64,000 bases of DNA from Phreatobacter sp. (GCF_022843985.1 NZ_JALHMP010000018.1:1-64000); one strand, 5' to 3'. Shown: positions 38,429-47,354, counted from the stretch's first letter. The notes: generated from the sequence alone by a model not told the origin. Made by a program: numbers and translations.

Positions 38429-38515
38429 CGCTGCACCTCTCCCCGGCGGGGAGAGGTGAACGTGTGTGCCAAGGGCGCACTGTCCGGGACGCGCCCGGGC
38501 ATGACGACGCTGGAC
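38429..38515. repeat. Short palindromes between ctaA and metY
   Basis: CACCTCTCCCC...GGGGAGAGGTG near 38432-38457 is a perfect hairpin suited to ending the ctaA transcript. About 30 bases on, GGGACGCGCCCGGGCATGACG resembles one arm of the palindromic repeat at 32151-32242. Both genes converge here. Confidence 0.6.
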
Positions 38516-38526
38516 GCCGCGTGGCC

Positions 38527-39810
38527 TCACACCGCCGCCAGCGCCTTCTCCAGGTCGGCGATGATGTCGGCGGGGTCCTCGATGCCGACCGAGAGGCGCA
38601 CCACTTCCGGCCCGGCGCCGGCCACCGTCTTCTGCGCGTCGGAGAGCTGGCGGTGGGTGGTCGAGGCGGGGTGGATGATCAGCGACCGCGTATCGCCGAC
38701 ATTGGCGAGGTGGGAGAAGAGCTGCACCTCCGAGACCAGCTTCACGCCGGCGTCGAAGCCACCCTTGAGGCCGAAGGTGAAGACCGCGCCGGCCCCCTTG
38801 GGGGCATATTTCCTGGCCAGGGCATGGCCCTTGTCGCCGGCAAGGCCGGGATAGGAGACCCAGGCCACCTTGGCATGGGTGGAGAGGAATTCGGCCACTT
38901 TCAGCGCATTGGCGCAGTGCCGCTCCATGCGCAGCGGCAGGGTCTCGATGCCGGTGAGGATCTGGAAGGCGTTGAACGGCGAGAGGGCCGGGCCGAGGTC
39001 GCGCAGGCCGAGCACGCGGGTGGCAATGGCGAAGGCGAAGTTGCCGAAGGTTTCGGCGAGGACAATGCCGCCATATTCCGGCCGCGGGGCGGTCAGGAAG
39101 GGGTAGCGGCCCGACTTGATCCAGTCGAAGGAGCCGCCGTCGACGATCACGCCGCCGATGGAATTGCCGTGGCCGCCGAGGAACTTGGTGGCGGAATGGA
39201 CGATGATGTCGGCGCCGTGCTCGAAGGGGCGGATGAGGTAGGGTGTCGCCAGCGTGTTGTCGACGATGAGCGGGAGGCCGTGCTTTTTCGCGATGGCCGC
39301 GATGGCGGCGATGTCGGTGATCTCTCCGGCGGGGTTGGCGATGCTCTCGATGAAGATCGCCTTGGTCTTCGGCGTGATGGCGCGCTCGAACGAGGACACG
39401 TCGTCCTGATCGGCCCAGACGACGGTCCAGTTGAAGCTCTTGTAGGAATGGTTGAACTGGTTGATCGAGCCGCCATAGAGCTTCTTCGAGGCGACGAACT
39501 CGTCACCCGGCTGCAGCAGGGCGTGGAAGACGAGGAATTCGGCGGCATGGCCGGAAGCGACGGCGAGAGCGGCGGTGCCGCCCTCGAGCGCCGCCACACG
39601 CTCCTCGAGCACCGCATTGGTCGGGTTGCCGATGCGCGTGTAGATGTTGCCGAAGGCCTGGAGCCCGAACAGGGACGCCGCATGGTCGACGTCATCGAAG
39701 ACGAAGGACGTCGTCTGGTAGATGGGTGTGGCGCGGGCGCCCGTGGTCGGGTCCGGCTGGGCGCCGGCATGAACGGCGAGGGTCGCAAAACCGGGAGCGC
39801 GGTCGGCCAT
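38527..39810 (-). CDS. metY: O-acetylhomoserine aminocarboxypropyltransferase (O-acetylhomoserine sulfhydrylase)
   Basis: This PLP enzyme makes homocysteine from O-acetylhomoserine and sulfide, a direct sulfhydrylation step of methionine synthesis. The 427-residue length is typical of MetY. The PLP lysine is K209 in [11 protein letters not shown], and [29 protein letters not shown] and [16 protein letters not shown] are MetY-type segments. AGGA stands 7 bases before the ATG. A promoter with an overlapping GTTCG-N6-CGAAC palindrome lies 54-87 bases upstream, so the gene is probably controlled by a DNA-binding repressor or activator. Confidence 0.93.
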   Translation of the reverse strand: MADRAPGFATLAVHAGAQPDPTTGARATPIYQTTSFVFDDVDHAASLFGLQAFGNIYTRIGNPTNAVLEERVAALEGGTAALAVASGHAAEFLVFHALLQPGDEFVASKKLYGGSINQFNHSYKSFNWTVVWADQDDVSSFERAITPKTKAIFIESIANPAGEITDIAAIAAIAKKHGLPLIVDNTLATPYLIRPFEHGADIIVHSATKFLGGHGNSIGGVIVDGGSFDWIKSGRYPFLTAPRPEYGGIVLAETFGNFAFAIATRVLGLRDLGPALSPFNAFQILTGIETLPLRMERHCANALKVAEFLSTHAKVAWVSYPGLAGDKGHALARKYAPKGAGAVFTFGLKGGFDAGVKLVSEVQLFSHLANVGDTRSLIIHPASTTHRQLSDAQKTVAGAGPEVVRLSVGIEDPADIIADLEKALAAV

Positions 39811-39863
39811 GGGGTGTCCTCCTTGGGTGCCGCCCTGAGGCTGGCTTGATTGGCGAACGAGAT

Positions 39864-39897
39864 GTTCGTTTTATCGAACGGTCGGTCGGCGGGTCAA
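39864..39897 (-). promoter_or_regulatory. metY promoter with overlapping GTTCG-N6-CGAAC operator
   Basis: On the minus strand TTGACC (39897-39892) is followed after 16 bases by GATAAA (39875-39870). The palindrome GTTCG-TTTTAT-CGAAC (39864-39879) covers the -10 box, and a third half-site CGAAC at 39854-39858 repeats the pattern. The spacing resembles IclR-type operators. No regulator gene is adjacent. Confidence 0.5.
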
Positions 39898-39965
39898 GGA
39901 GAGAGAATTTTCTTTTCTAGGGCCGCCGCAGATGGATGGTTTCCGCCGGCCGTCCGCGGCGAGAC

Positions 39966-40259
39966 TTAGCGCTTCGGACGGGCGGCTGGCGATGTCGGTC
40001 GGCGCGGCCGGCGATTCTCGAACATGTCCGCGGCGGTGAAGATGACGATGGTGGTGAGGGCCAGCGCCGCGGCGGCGAGGGCGAGGACGATCAGAAGCGG
40101 ATAGCCGAAGAGATAGACGGCGAGGACGATGGTCAGCAGCACATTGCCGATGAAATAATACTTGGCGTCGTCGCGGCCGGTCACGGCGTCGTTCACCATC
40201 CAGCCAAGGACCGGGAACTTCGCGACGGCGGGAGGCAGGGCAATGGCGGCAGTGGTCAT
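39966..40259 (-). CDS. Small two-helix membrane protein of unknown function
   Basis: This 97-residue protein has a polar N-terminal third (FPVLGWMVNDAVTGRDDAKYY), two close hydrophobic helices (about 36-57 and 58-75) and a basic C terminus (ENRRPRRPTSPAARPKR). I do not recognise the family. No clear ribosome site precedes the ATG. Its coding look (third-position GC, sensible hydrophobic pattern) supports a real gene. It lies between metY and the CoA-binding protein gene, all on the minus strand but with gaps. Confidence 0.6.
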   Translation of the reverse strand: MTTAAIALPPAVAKFPVLGWMVNDAVTGRDDAKYYFIGNVLLTIVLAVYLFGYPLLIVLALAAAALALTTIVIFTAADMFENRRPRRPTSPAARPKR

Positions 40260-40333
40260 GGGGGCTCGCGGGGAGAGCTGGGAGGGAACGTTGCTGTCCT
40301 AGCACGACATGACGGCCGCCGCAGCGGCGACGG

Positions 40334-40876
40334 TCAGTCGCTGCCCTCGAAGGTCTGCCGCAGGCCGAGCTTCTGGAACTTGCCGGACTTCAGCTGCGGG
40401 GCGCGTTTGGCCGAGATGGTGCGCGAATTGACGCCCATCCAGGAGATTTCCGAGGAGAGGCGGCCGAGCTCGATTTTCGGGCAGCGGTTCATCACCACCT
40501 TCAGGCCGGCGGCCTCGGCCCGCGCCGCGGCCTGATCGTTGCGGACGGAAAGCTGCATCCAGACGACCTTTGGCGGCGTGGGCAGGGCGAGGGCCTCGTC
40601 GACGACGGCTGCGGCGGCCTCCGCATTGCGGAAGATGTCGACCATGTCGACCGCCTCGGGAATGGCGGCGAGGCTGTGATGGACCCGACAGCCGAGGATC
40701 TCCTGTCCGGCGAGGCCCGGATTGACCGGATGGACGCGGTAGCCCCGGTCGAGGAGGTATTTCAGCACGAAAAAGCTGGGACGCACGGCATTGGCCGAGG
40801 CGCCGACCATGGCAACGACCTTCACCTCGCCAAGGATGGTGCGGATATAGGCGTCGGGATAATGGTCGTGGTTCAC
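40334..40876 (-). CDS. CoA-binding domain protein (YccU-like)
   Basis: This 180-residue protein has a Rossmann-like CoA-binding fold: VAMVGASANAVRPSFFVLKYLLDRGYRVHPVNPG, then VDIFRNAEAAAAVVDEAL and VVMNRCPKIELGRL. Family members bind CoA or CoA disulfide, and the role is unclear. I chose the GTG at 40876 (VNHDHYPDAYIR) because it overlaps the crotonase stop in the form GTGA, indicating translational coupling. An in-frame ATG at 40888 would overlap further. Confidence 0.85.
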   Translation of the reverse strand: MNHDHYPDAYIRTILGEVKVVAMVGASANAVRPSFFVLKYLLDRGYRVHPVNPGLAGQEILGCRVHHSLAAIPEAVDMVDIFRNAEAAAAVVDEALALPTPPKVVWMQLSVRNDQAAARAEAAGLKVVMNRCPKIELGRLSSEISWMGVNSRTISAKRAPQLKSGKFQKLGLRQTFEGSD

Positions 40877-41691
40877 CGGTCTTCCCACAGCGGCTGGCGC
40901 TTGGCGAGGGTGGCACCGATGCCTTCCTCAGCGTCGCGGGCGAGCATGTTCTCGACCATGACGGCGCTGGCGTGGTCGTAGGCATCGGCCAGGCCCATGC
41001 CGCTCTGGTCGTAGAAGGCGCGCTTGCCGATCTTCACGGTGAGGGTGGACTTGGCGGCGATGCGGGCGGCGAGGGCCTCGGCCGCGGCCAGTTCCTCGCC
41101 GGCCGGGACGACGCGGTTCACGAGGCCCATGCGGAAGGCGTCCTCCGCCGCCACCATGTCGCCGAGCAGCAGCATTTCCATGGCGTGTTTGGGCGCGACG
41201 TTGCGCGACAGGGCCACCATCGGCGTCGAGCAGAACAGGCCGATATGGACGCCGGGCGTGCAGAACCGGGCCGCGGCGGAGGCGACGGCGAGGTCGCAGG
41301 TGGCCACCAGCTGGCAGCCGGCGGCGGTCGCCAGGCCCTGGACGGCGGCGACGACCGGCTGGGGCAGATGGACGATCTGCTGCATCATGGTGGAGCAGCG
41401 GGCGAGGATGTCGGCGAAATAGGCGCGGCCGCGGTCCGGGTCGGCGCGGCGGGCCGTCATTTCCTTGAGGTGGTGGCCGGAGGAAAAGCAGGGACCGACG
41501 GCGGTGAGGATCACGGCGCGCACGGACCGGTCCGCGGCGATGGCGGTGAAAGCGTCGGACAGACCGGCGAGCATCGCCTCGGACAGCGCGTTGCGGCTGG
41601 CGGGATCGTCGAGGGTCAGCGTCGTCACGCCGTCGTGGTCCCGACGGTCGAGGATCGGGCGCGTCGAGAGGGCCGGCGCGTTCATCGCCAT
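40873..41691 (-). CDS. Enoyl-CoA hydratase/isomerase family protein (ECHDC3-like)
   Basis: This 272-residue crotonase-fold protein has the oxyanion-hole segments CFSSGHHLKEM and GLATAAGCQLVATCDLAVAS. The two catalytic glutamates of true enoyl-CoA hydratases are not seen at their usual places: the first region reads ATAAGC rather than with Glu, and the second reads CTPGVHIGL where hydratases have an acidic residue. It therefore resembles ECHDC3-type proteins and may act as another CoA-ester enzyme. Its stop overlaps the start of the CoA-binding protein gene, and a thioesterase and an acyl-CoA ligase are near. Confidence 0.83.
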   Translation of the reverse strand: MAMNAPALSTRPILDRRDHDGVTTLTLDDPASRNALSEAMLAGLSDAFTAIAADRSVRAVILTAVGPCFSSGHHLKEMTARRADPDRGRAYFADILARCSTMMQQIVHLPQPVVAAVQGLATAAGCQLVATCDLAVASAAARFCTPGVHIGLFCSTPMVALSRNVAPKHAMEMLLLGDMVAAEDAFRMGLVNRVVPAGEELAAAEALAARIAAKSTLTVKIGKRAFYDQSGMGLADAYDHASAVMVENMLARDAEEGIGATLAKRQPLWEDR

Positions 41692-41784
41692 CCGCCTTTC
41701 GCAAGAGGAGCGGCGGGGACTGTCGCCCGCTATCGTCGCGCCCGCAAGGCTGTCGAACGACCGCCGTCGGGATCCGCTCGTGCC

Positions 41785-42231
41785 ATGTCACAGACCAAGC
41801 CGCCGCCGAAACTCGATGCCGCCGCGATGGAGGCCTTCCTCGAGAGGGAGTTCCCGCAGGTCTTCGGCGCCGGCAAGACCTTCCTGGTCGAGGCGGTGGA
41901 GCACCGCTTCGCCCGGATGCGCTGCCGCTATGATCCGCGCCAGCTCCGCCCCGGCGGAACCATTTCCGGTCCCACCATGATGACCCTCGCCGATACCGGG
42001 CTCTATGTGGCGATCCTCGCCTCGATCGGGCCGGTGGCGCTGGCGGTGACGACCAATCTCAACATCAACTTCCTCAGGAAGCCCGACCAGCGCGACCTGA
42101 TCGCCACATGCCGGCTCATCAAGCTCGGCAAGCGGCTGGCCGTCGGCGAGGTGTCGATCTGGTCCGAGGGCGAGCCGGACGACCTCGTCGCCCATGCGAC
42201 GGGCACCTATTCCATCCCGCCGGAGCGGTGA
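41785..42231 (+). CDS. PaaI-type hotdog-fold thioesterase
   Basis: This 148-residue protein has the hotdog-fold thioesterase pattern: RPGGTISGPTMMTLADTGLYVAI contains the central helix with its acidic residue, followed by NLNINFLRKP and the strand-rich C half. Such enzymes hydrolyse acyl-CoA thioesters in the cytoplasm. The start MSQTKPPPKLD at 41785 is the first ATG with a coding look; the frame is open far upstream opposite the crotonase gene. It is divergent from the crotonase and convergent with the acyl-CoA ligase. Confidence 0.85.
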   Translation: MSQTKPPPKLDAAAMEAFLEREFPQVFGAGKTFLVEAVEHRFARMRCRYDPRQLRPGGTISGPTMMTLADTGLYVAILASIGPVALAVTTNLNINFLRKPDQRDLIATCRLIKLGKRLAVGEVSIWSEGEPDDLVAHATGTYSIPPER

Positions 42232-42237
42232 GGGGCC

Positions 42238-43827
42238 TCAGGCCTCCAGCCGCTTCCTCAGCTCGGCCTTGGCGATCTTCTCCAGCGTCGAGCGCGGCAT
42301 GTCGTCAACGAGATGCACCGCGCGCGGCACCTTGAAATCGGCGAGGGCGGCGCGGCAGGCGGCGAGAACCGCGTCGGCAAGGCCCGGCGCCGCGCCGGCA
42401 ATGCCGCCCTGCGGGATGATGAAGACGACGGGGACCTCGTCGAGCATCGGATGTTTCTGGGCCACCACCGCCACCTCGCGCACGCCCTGAACCGCCACGA
42501 TGACCTGCTCGATCTCGGAGGCCGCGACATTCTCGCCGCCGACCTTCAGCATGTCCTTGTCGCGGTCGGCGAATTTCAGGAAGCCGTCGGGCAGGAGGGT
42601 GATGCGGTCGCCGGTGATGAAGTAGCCGTCCTCGTCGAAGCTCTCGGCCATGGCCTTGGCATTGAACAGGTACTCCTTGAACAGCGACAGGCCGGGAATG
42701 CCGCGGATGCGCAGGTGCCCGGTGCCGCCGAGCGGCGTCGGCCGGCCATCGTCGTCGCTCACGCGGATCTCGTATTCCGGCGCTGCCCGGCCGATGGCCA
42801 AGGGCGTGTTCGGCTGGTTCGCCTCGCCGATGATGCCGTGGGTGATGGTCTCGGTCATGCCCCACCAGCCGATCGTCTTCACCCCGAAGATCGCATCGGT
42901 CGGCGGCTCGCAGACGGCGCTGCCCCAGAGCCGGAACGTGTGGACCTTCGGGATGTCGCGCTCCATGAGGGCGCGGGTGCAGAAGGGGACGACGGAGGTC
43001 CAGGTGCAGCGGTGCGCGGCGGCAATGGTCCAGAAGCGGCTCGCCGAGAAGCGCGGCATGACGACGGCGGTGGCGCCGACCCAGAGGCTCGCGAGCACCG
43101 AATAGGCGAGGGCGTTGGTGTGGAAGAGGGGCAGATGGACGAGATGGACGTCCTCGGGCCGAAGATCCTCGTGGACGGCGTTGACCTTCGCCCCCCACAG
43201 CGCGTTGGCGTGGGTCCAGAGCACGGCCTTGGGCCGGGCGGTGGTTCCGGAGGTGTATTGCACGCTGCAGGGCCAGAGCGGGTCGTGCGGCCGCACGGGC
43301 CGGTCGGACTCCTCGGCGAAGAGGGCGTCGAAGCGCATCGCCGTCTCGGGGGTCGTGCCGGCCGGGGAGGGCTCGCCGCTGTCGTTGTCGGTGACAGCGA
43401 TCCAGCGGAGGCCCGGGCAATGGGCGGCCACCGCGCCGGCATAGGCCGGCTGGGTGATGGCGGCAACCGCCCCGCAATGGCCGGCGAAATAGGCGATTTC
43501 GGGACCCGCCGAGCGGGTGTTGGTGGTGACCGCCACGGCGCCGAGCTCGACGCAGGCATACCAGGCGAGGATCGCCTCGAGGCAATTGTCGAGGTGGATC
43601 AGCACGAACTCGCCGGGCTTCACACCGCGCTTCACCAGCCCCGCGGCGAGGGCGCCGACGCGGGCGTGAAAGGCGCCGTAGGTGAGGATGACTGCGGGCC
43701 GCTCGAAGGGCGCCCAGACGATGAAGGGATGGTCGCGGCGGGTGCGGGCCCGAAGCTTCAGGAGCCAGGGGACGTCGAGGCCGGCGAAGGGACCGACATG
43801 GCCCGCGGGCGGGGTGACCATCGGCAT
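42238..43827 (-). CDS. AMP-forming acyl-CoA synthetase
   Basis: This 529-residue adenylate-forming ligase activates a carboxylic acid as an acyl-AMP and then an acyl-CoA. The core motifs are all present: YTSGTTARPKAVLWTH, GWWGMTET, GYFITGD and DKDMLKVGGENVAASEIE, with the C-terminal lysine in RSTLEKIAKAEL. The acid used cannot be predicted. I chose the ATG at 43827 (MPMVTPPAG) because AGAGGAAAG stands 5 bases upstream; an upstream in-frame ATG at 43911 adds unlikely residues. It is next to a thioesterase and a crotonase. Confidence 0.9.
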   Translation of the reverse strand: MPMVTPPAGHVGPFAGLDVPWLLKLRARTRRDHPFIVWAPFERPAVILTYGAFHARVGALAAGLVKRGVKPGEFVLIHLDNCLEAILAWYACVELGAVAVTTNTRSAGPEIAYFAGHCGAVAAITQPAYAGAVAAHCPGLRWIAVTDNDSGEPSPAGTTPETAMRFDALFAEESDRPVRPHDPLWPCSVQYTSGTTARPKAVLWTHANALWGAKVNAVHEDLRPEDVHLVHLPLFHTNALAYSVLASLWVGATAVVMPRFSASRFWTIAAAHRCTWTSVVPFCTRALMERDIPKVHTFRLWGSAVCEPPTDAIFGVKTIGWWGMTETITHGIIGEANQPNTPLAIGRAAPEYEIRVSDDDGRPTPLGGTGHLRIRGIPGLSLFKEYLFNAKAMAESFDEDGYFITGDRITLLPDGFLKFADRDKDMLKVGGENVAASEIEQVIVAVQGVREVAVVAQKHPMLDEVPVVFIIPQGGIAGAAPGLADAVLAACRAALADFKVPRAVHLVDDMPRSTLEKIAKAELRKRLEA

Positions 43828-44039
43828 GGGCTTTCCTCTGGACTCATGCGGGGCGGGTTGATCCCGCCTCCCGGATCGGACGAGCGTGGGGCAGGGCGGA
43901 GCGCCGCTCAACTGGGCCGTGCGGCGTAGGAGGCCGGGCTCGAAGCAGCGACGCTTGCGCGGCGTCCATTGATCGCCGAGGTTTGCCGCCCATTTGTCGC
44001 AGGGTCAGCCGTCGCAGTGACGGCCGAGGAGCTTCCCCG

Positions 44040-44744
44040 ATGTCCGATCTTTCCGCCTTCGCCGTCACCCGCCGCTGGCCCGCCGCCCATCCCGACCGCA
44101 TCCAGCTTTATTCGCTGCCGACGCCGAACGGGGTGAAGGTGTCGATCATGCTGGAGGAGACGGGGCTGCCCTACGAGCCGCATGCGATCAATATCGGCCA
44201 GAACGAAACCTGGACCCCGGAATTCCTGGCGCTCAACCCGAACGGCAAGATTCCGGCGATCATCGACCCCGAAGGGCCCGGCGGACAACCGCTCGCTCTG
44301 TTCGAATCCGGAGCGATCCTGCTCTATCTCGCCGAAAAGACCGGTCGCTTCCTGCCGGCCGATCCGGTTGCCCGGATCGAGACCATCCAGTGGGTCTTCT
44401 TCCAGATGGCGGCCGTCGGCCCGATGTTTGGCCAGCTCGGCTTCTTCTTCAAGTTCGCGGGCCGGGAATACGAGGACAAGCGCCCCCTGGAGCGCTACCG
44501 CGCCGAGGCCCACCGCCTGATCCGGGTGCTGGAGACGCGGCTCGCCGGGCGCCGCTTCATCATGGGCGACGACTACACCATTGCCGACATCGCGCTGATC
44601 GGCTGGGTGCGCAATCTCGTCGGCTTCTATGGGGCCGGCGATCTCGTCGCCTATCACGACCTCAAGGAGGTTCCGGCCTGGCTCGAGCGCTGTCTCGCCC
44701 GTCCCGCGGTCCAGCGGGGGCTCGAGATCCCGGCGCGCCCCTGA
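44040..44744 (+). CDS. Glutathione S-transferase family protein (YghU/YfcG-like)
   Basis: This 234-residue protein has an N-terminal thioredoxin-like GST domain (QLYSLPTPNGVKVSIMLEE, LNPNGKIPAI, LFESGAILLYLAEK) and a C-terminal helical domain (FMGDDYTIADIAL-type segment). The TPNGVK start with an asparagine-threonine type active site places it in the Nu-class group, which includes disulfide-bond reductases. The ATG at 44040 follows GAGGAG by 7 bases. It is divergent from the acyl-CoA ligase. Confidence 0.88.
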   Translation: MSDLSAFAVTRRWPAAHPDRIQLYSLPTPNGVKVSIMLEETGLPYEPHAINIGQNETWTPEFLALNPNGKIPAIIDPEGPGGQPLALFESGAILLYLAEKTGRFLPADPVARIETIQWVFFQMAAVGPMFGQLGFFFKFAGREYEDKRPLERYRAEAHRLIRVLETRLAGRRFIMGDDYTIADIALIGWVRNLVGFYGAGDLVAYHDLKEVPAWLERCLARPAVQRGLEIPARP

Positions 44745-44945
44745 GCCGGGACGGGGGCAAGCCCTTGCAAAATCGGCCATAAAATCAAGGTATCAAAATA
44801 CCTATTTTATAAGTCATTGGTTTTGCTTTTCTTTTTGCCGGTTGCCCGCGTTGACGCCGCGGCCGGTCTCGCCTATAGCCCTCCCGACGCGACGGGCGAT
44901 CTGCGCACCGCCGCTTCCGATTTCTCAATTCCGGAAGACACGACC
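44745..44945. promoter_or_regulatory. AT-rich region upstream of rplM
   Basis: An AT-rich segment (44765-44840) contrasts with the flanking GC-rich DNA and probably holds the ribosomal-protein operon promoter. A palindrome AGGTA-TCAAAA-TACCT lies at 44788-44803. TTGCAA at 44765 and several TATTTTAT-like words are present, but no pair with normal spacing is clear. Confidence 0.4.
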
Positions 44946-45407
44946 ATGAAGACCTATGTGGCGAAACCCGCCGAGGTCGACAAGAAGTGGGTTCTGATCG
45001 ACGCGAAGGGCCTGGTTGTCGGCCGCCTCGCGACGATCGTGGCGACGCGCCTGCGCGGCAAGCACAAGGCCACGTATACCCCCCATGTCGATTGCGGTGA
45101 CAATGTCATCATCATCAATGCGGATAAGGTGGTCTTCACCGGCCGCAAGTGGGACCAGAAGGCCTACTACCATCACACCGGCTATCCGGGCGGCATCAAG
45201 GAGCGGATCGCCAAGACCATCCGCGACGGCAAGTTCCCCGAGCGTATCGTCGAGAAGGCCGTGGAGCGCATGATCCCGCGCGGTCCGCTTGGCCGCCGGC
45301 AGATGTCGAACCTGCGCGTCTATGGCGGCGACAAGCACCCCCATGAGGCCCAGGCGCCCGTCGTCCTCGACGTCGGCGTGTTGAACTCCAAGAACGTGAG
45401 GGCCTGA
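44946..45407 (+). CDS. rplM: 50S ribosomal protein L13
   Basis: L13 is an early-assembly protein of the large ribosomal subunit. The 153-residue sequence has the family words [40 protein letters not shown], and [30 protein letters not shown] fixes the ATG at 44946. rpsI follows 2 bases after the stop, the conserved L13-S9 operon. Confidence 0.98.
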   Translation: MKTYVAKPAEVDKKWVLIDAKGLVVGRLATIVATRLRGKHKATYTPHVDCGDNVIIINADKVVFTGRKWDQKAYYHHTGYPGGIKERIAKTIRDGKFPERIVEKAVERMIPRGPLGRRQMSNLRVYGGDKHPHEAQAPVVLDVGVLNSKNVRA

Positions 45408-45409
45408 TC

Positions 45410-45886
45410 ATGGCTGAGACCGTTTCGTCTCTCGAAGGCCTGAGCGCCCTCAAGCCGGCGGCCGCCGAGGCCCCCCGGCATGTGCAGAAGCTCGACAAGC
45501 AGGGCCGCGCCTATGCCACCGGCAAGCGCAAGGACGCGGTCGCCCGCGTCTGGGTCAAGCCGGGTTCCGGCAAGATCACCGTCAATGACCGTACGCTCGA
45601 AGTCTACTTCGCCCGTCCGGTTCTGCGCATGTTGCTCCGCCAGCCGCTCGTTCTCGTCGGCCGCGACACGCAGTACGACATCAATGTGACGGTCGCCGGC
45701 GGCGGCCTGTCCGGCCAGGCCGGCGCTGTGCGCCACGGCATTTCCAAGGCTCTGACCTATTACGAGCCGGATCTGCGCGGCGCGCTGAAGAAGGAAGGCT
45801 TCCTCACCCGCGACAGCCGCGTGGTCGAGCGCAAGAAGTACGGCAAGGCCAAGGCCCGCCGTTCCTTCCAGTTCTCGAAGCGCTGA
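45410..45886 (+). CDS. rpsI: 30S ribosomal protein S9
   Basis: S9 is part of the small-subunit head and its C-terminal tail touches the P-site tRNA. The 158-residue protein has an alphaproteobacterial N-terminal extension of about 30 residues, then [17 protein letters not shown] and the ending [23 protein letters not shown]. It is co-transcribed with rplM and followed by a strong terminator. Confidence 0.98.
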   Translation: MAETVSSLEGLSALKPAAAEAPRHVQKLDKQGRAYATGKRKDAVARVWVKPGSGKITVNDRTLEVYFARPVLRMLLRQPLVLVGRDTQYDINVTVAGGGLSGQAGAVRHGISKALTYYEPDLRGALKKEGFLTRDSRVVERKKYGKAKARRSFQFSKR

Positions 45887-45904
45887 TCGCTCTTCACGAC
45901 ATCG

Positions 45905-45933
45905 AAAAGCCGGGCCCTGGGCCCGGCTTTTTT
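45905..45933 (+). terminator. Terminator of the rplM-rpsI operon
   Basis: AAGCCGGGC and GCCCGGCTT form a stem with a short CCTGG loop, followed by a run of six T residues, 18 bases after the rpsI stop. Confidence 0.92.
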
Positions 45934-45966
45934 CGTTTCCGGGGAGAGGCTGCCCAAGCACGCCTA

Positions 45967-46194
45967 AGCGCCCTTAGGCACGAGCCGATCATGGGCCGGG
46001 ATCGTGGTGCCGGCCTCGGTCGCCGTCGAATGGGCTTCCTTCAGCACCGTCCGGCGCTGCATAGCCTCCGCGCCGCCGGTCTCGACCGGCTTGTCGTGCG
46101 CCGGGATCGTGGTGTCCGCTTCGGTGGCGATGGTCTGCGCCTCGCGGGTGATGGTGTTGCGGGTGGTCACACTCGTCGTCTTGCCGTTCGGCAT
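45967..46194 (-). CDS. Small protein made of two related repeats, unknown function
   Basis: This 75-residue soluble protein contains two copies of a unit of about 30 residues. The first includes EAQTIATEADTTIPAHDKP and the second EAHSTATEAGTTIPAHDRL; both share the core TEA-(D/G)-TTIPAHD-(K/R). An almost ideal ribosome site GGAGG lies 6 bases before the ATG, supporting translation. I do not recognise the family, and no membrane or signal segment is present. A 7-bp hairpin GCCTAAG/CTTAGGC (45962-45979) overlaps the stop. It is flanked by the rpsI terminator and a divergent exported protein. Confidence 0.7.
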
Positions 46195-46427
46195 GCCAGG
46201 TCCTCCTCGGTTGCCCAGATCAAGAACATCAGGATCGTCCGGATGTTCCGGTCGATGGCCCTGGGCCGGGGCCGGCCCCCGTCAGACGGCTATGGCTCCC
46301 GCCACCGCCAGGGCGGCGCTGCGCGGGTATGACCGGCGGCGCTGGATCGTTTTGTGCGTCAATAAGACGTGAATTGCGGCGACGGTCATTGTCGGCATGC
46401 TGATCTGGTAACGCGAAGGGTCGGCCC

Positions 46428-47354
46428 ATGGTTCTGCATCGTCGTCATGTCCTGCTCGCGGCGACCGGCTTTGTGGCCTCGGTGCCGACACTGGCCTGGG
46501 CGGAGGTCACCCGGCGCTATCACTCCGACTATTTCTCCTTCGTCGGTTCCGACGCGCAGGGCACCGTCTACCTCGCGCACGACAACAACCGCGGCCAGAC
46601 CGGAGACCGCTTCTTCGCCGACCACTGGATCGCGATGTTCGCCGACGGCCAGGGTGTCGTGCCGGTCGCCGGCAGCGCGCATTACCCGAATCCGGACAGG
46701 ATCCTCGAGACCATTCCGGATTCCGAGCATTTCCAGTTTCGCGGGACGGTTGCCGGCGGCTTGCGCATGGTGAGCGCGACCAACGACATCGACATGGCCG
46801 TGGAAGGACTGACACCGATCCTGCGGCGGCAGATGCCGGACAATGACTACTGGATCGGCGCCGCGTCCGCGACGATGCGCTGGAAGGGGCGGGAGCTTCG
46901 CGGGCGGGTCATCTTCGAATTCATCGCGCGCACCGGCTTCAACCGGTTCACCAGCGATTTCGGCGCCAACTGGAACAATTTCAACGGCCTTTACCTGTGG
47001 ACCGAGGACAACCGAGACATCTATCTGCGCTACCACGACCGGGCCCAGCCGGGCGTGCCGCGCGAGAGCGGCATGACCACCGTCGACGGCGCAGGCGTCC
47101 TGTCGGACATCGATTTCAAGATCCGCGACAGCCGCGCCGTCGCTGATCGCCCCTATCGCTGGCCGACAGACTGGCGGGTCGGTTTCACCCACCGGGGAGC
47201 GGCGTGGCAGCTTGAGGCCGGGACCGTCGCGCTGGAGGAGGTTGCCGACTGGCGGACTGGCGGGTTTGCCATGGCGGTGATCCACGGCACCCTCGCCCGA
47301 TCCGACGGATCAGCGCGGCGCAGCTTCAAGGGTTGGGCCGAATTGCTGATTTGA
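46428..47354 (+). CDS. Exported beta-rich protein of unknown function
   Basis: This 308-residue protein has a clear signal peptide (MVLHRRHVLLAATGF, cleavage near AWA-EV, with a possible twin-arginine-like RRH). The mature part is rich in beta-strand patterns and aromatic residues, for example YFSFVGSDAQGTVYLAHDN, DHWIAMFADG and GLYLWTEDNRDIYLRYHD. The layout weakly resembles two-lobed lipocalin-like proteins of the CrtC/AttH type, but I cannot confirm that. GAAGGG stands 7 bases before the ATG. No linked metabolic genes hint at a function. Confidence 0.7.
   Translation: MVLHRRHVLLAATGFVASVPTLAWAEVTRRYHSDYFSFVGSDAQGTVYLAHDNNRGQTGDRFFADHWIAMFADGQGVVPVAGSAHYPNPDRILETIPDSEHFQFRGTVAGGLRMVSATNDIDMAVEGLTPILRRQMPDNDYWIGAASATMRWKGRELRGRVIFEFIARTGFNRFTSDFGANWNNFNGLYLWTEDNRDIYLRYHDRAQPGVPRESGMTTVDGAGVLSDIDFKIRDSRAVADRPYRWPTDWRVGFTHRGAAWQLEAGTVALEEVADWRTGGFAMAVIHGTLARSDGSARRSFKGWAELLI

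Noticed and set aside
39811-39900. S-adenosylmethionine riboswitch upstream of metY
   Set aside because: Only about 55-60 bases of leader follow the likely promoter, and I could not fold a SAM-II or similar core.
42313-43929. 538-codon frame opposite the acyl-CoA synthetase
   Set aside because: Shadow of a gene with all adenylation motifs.
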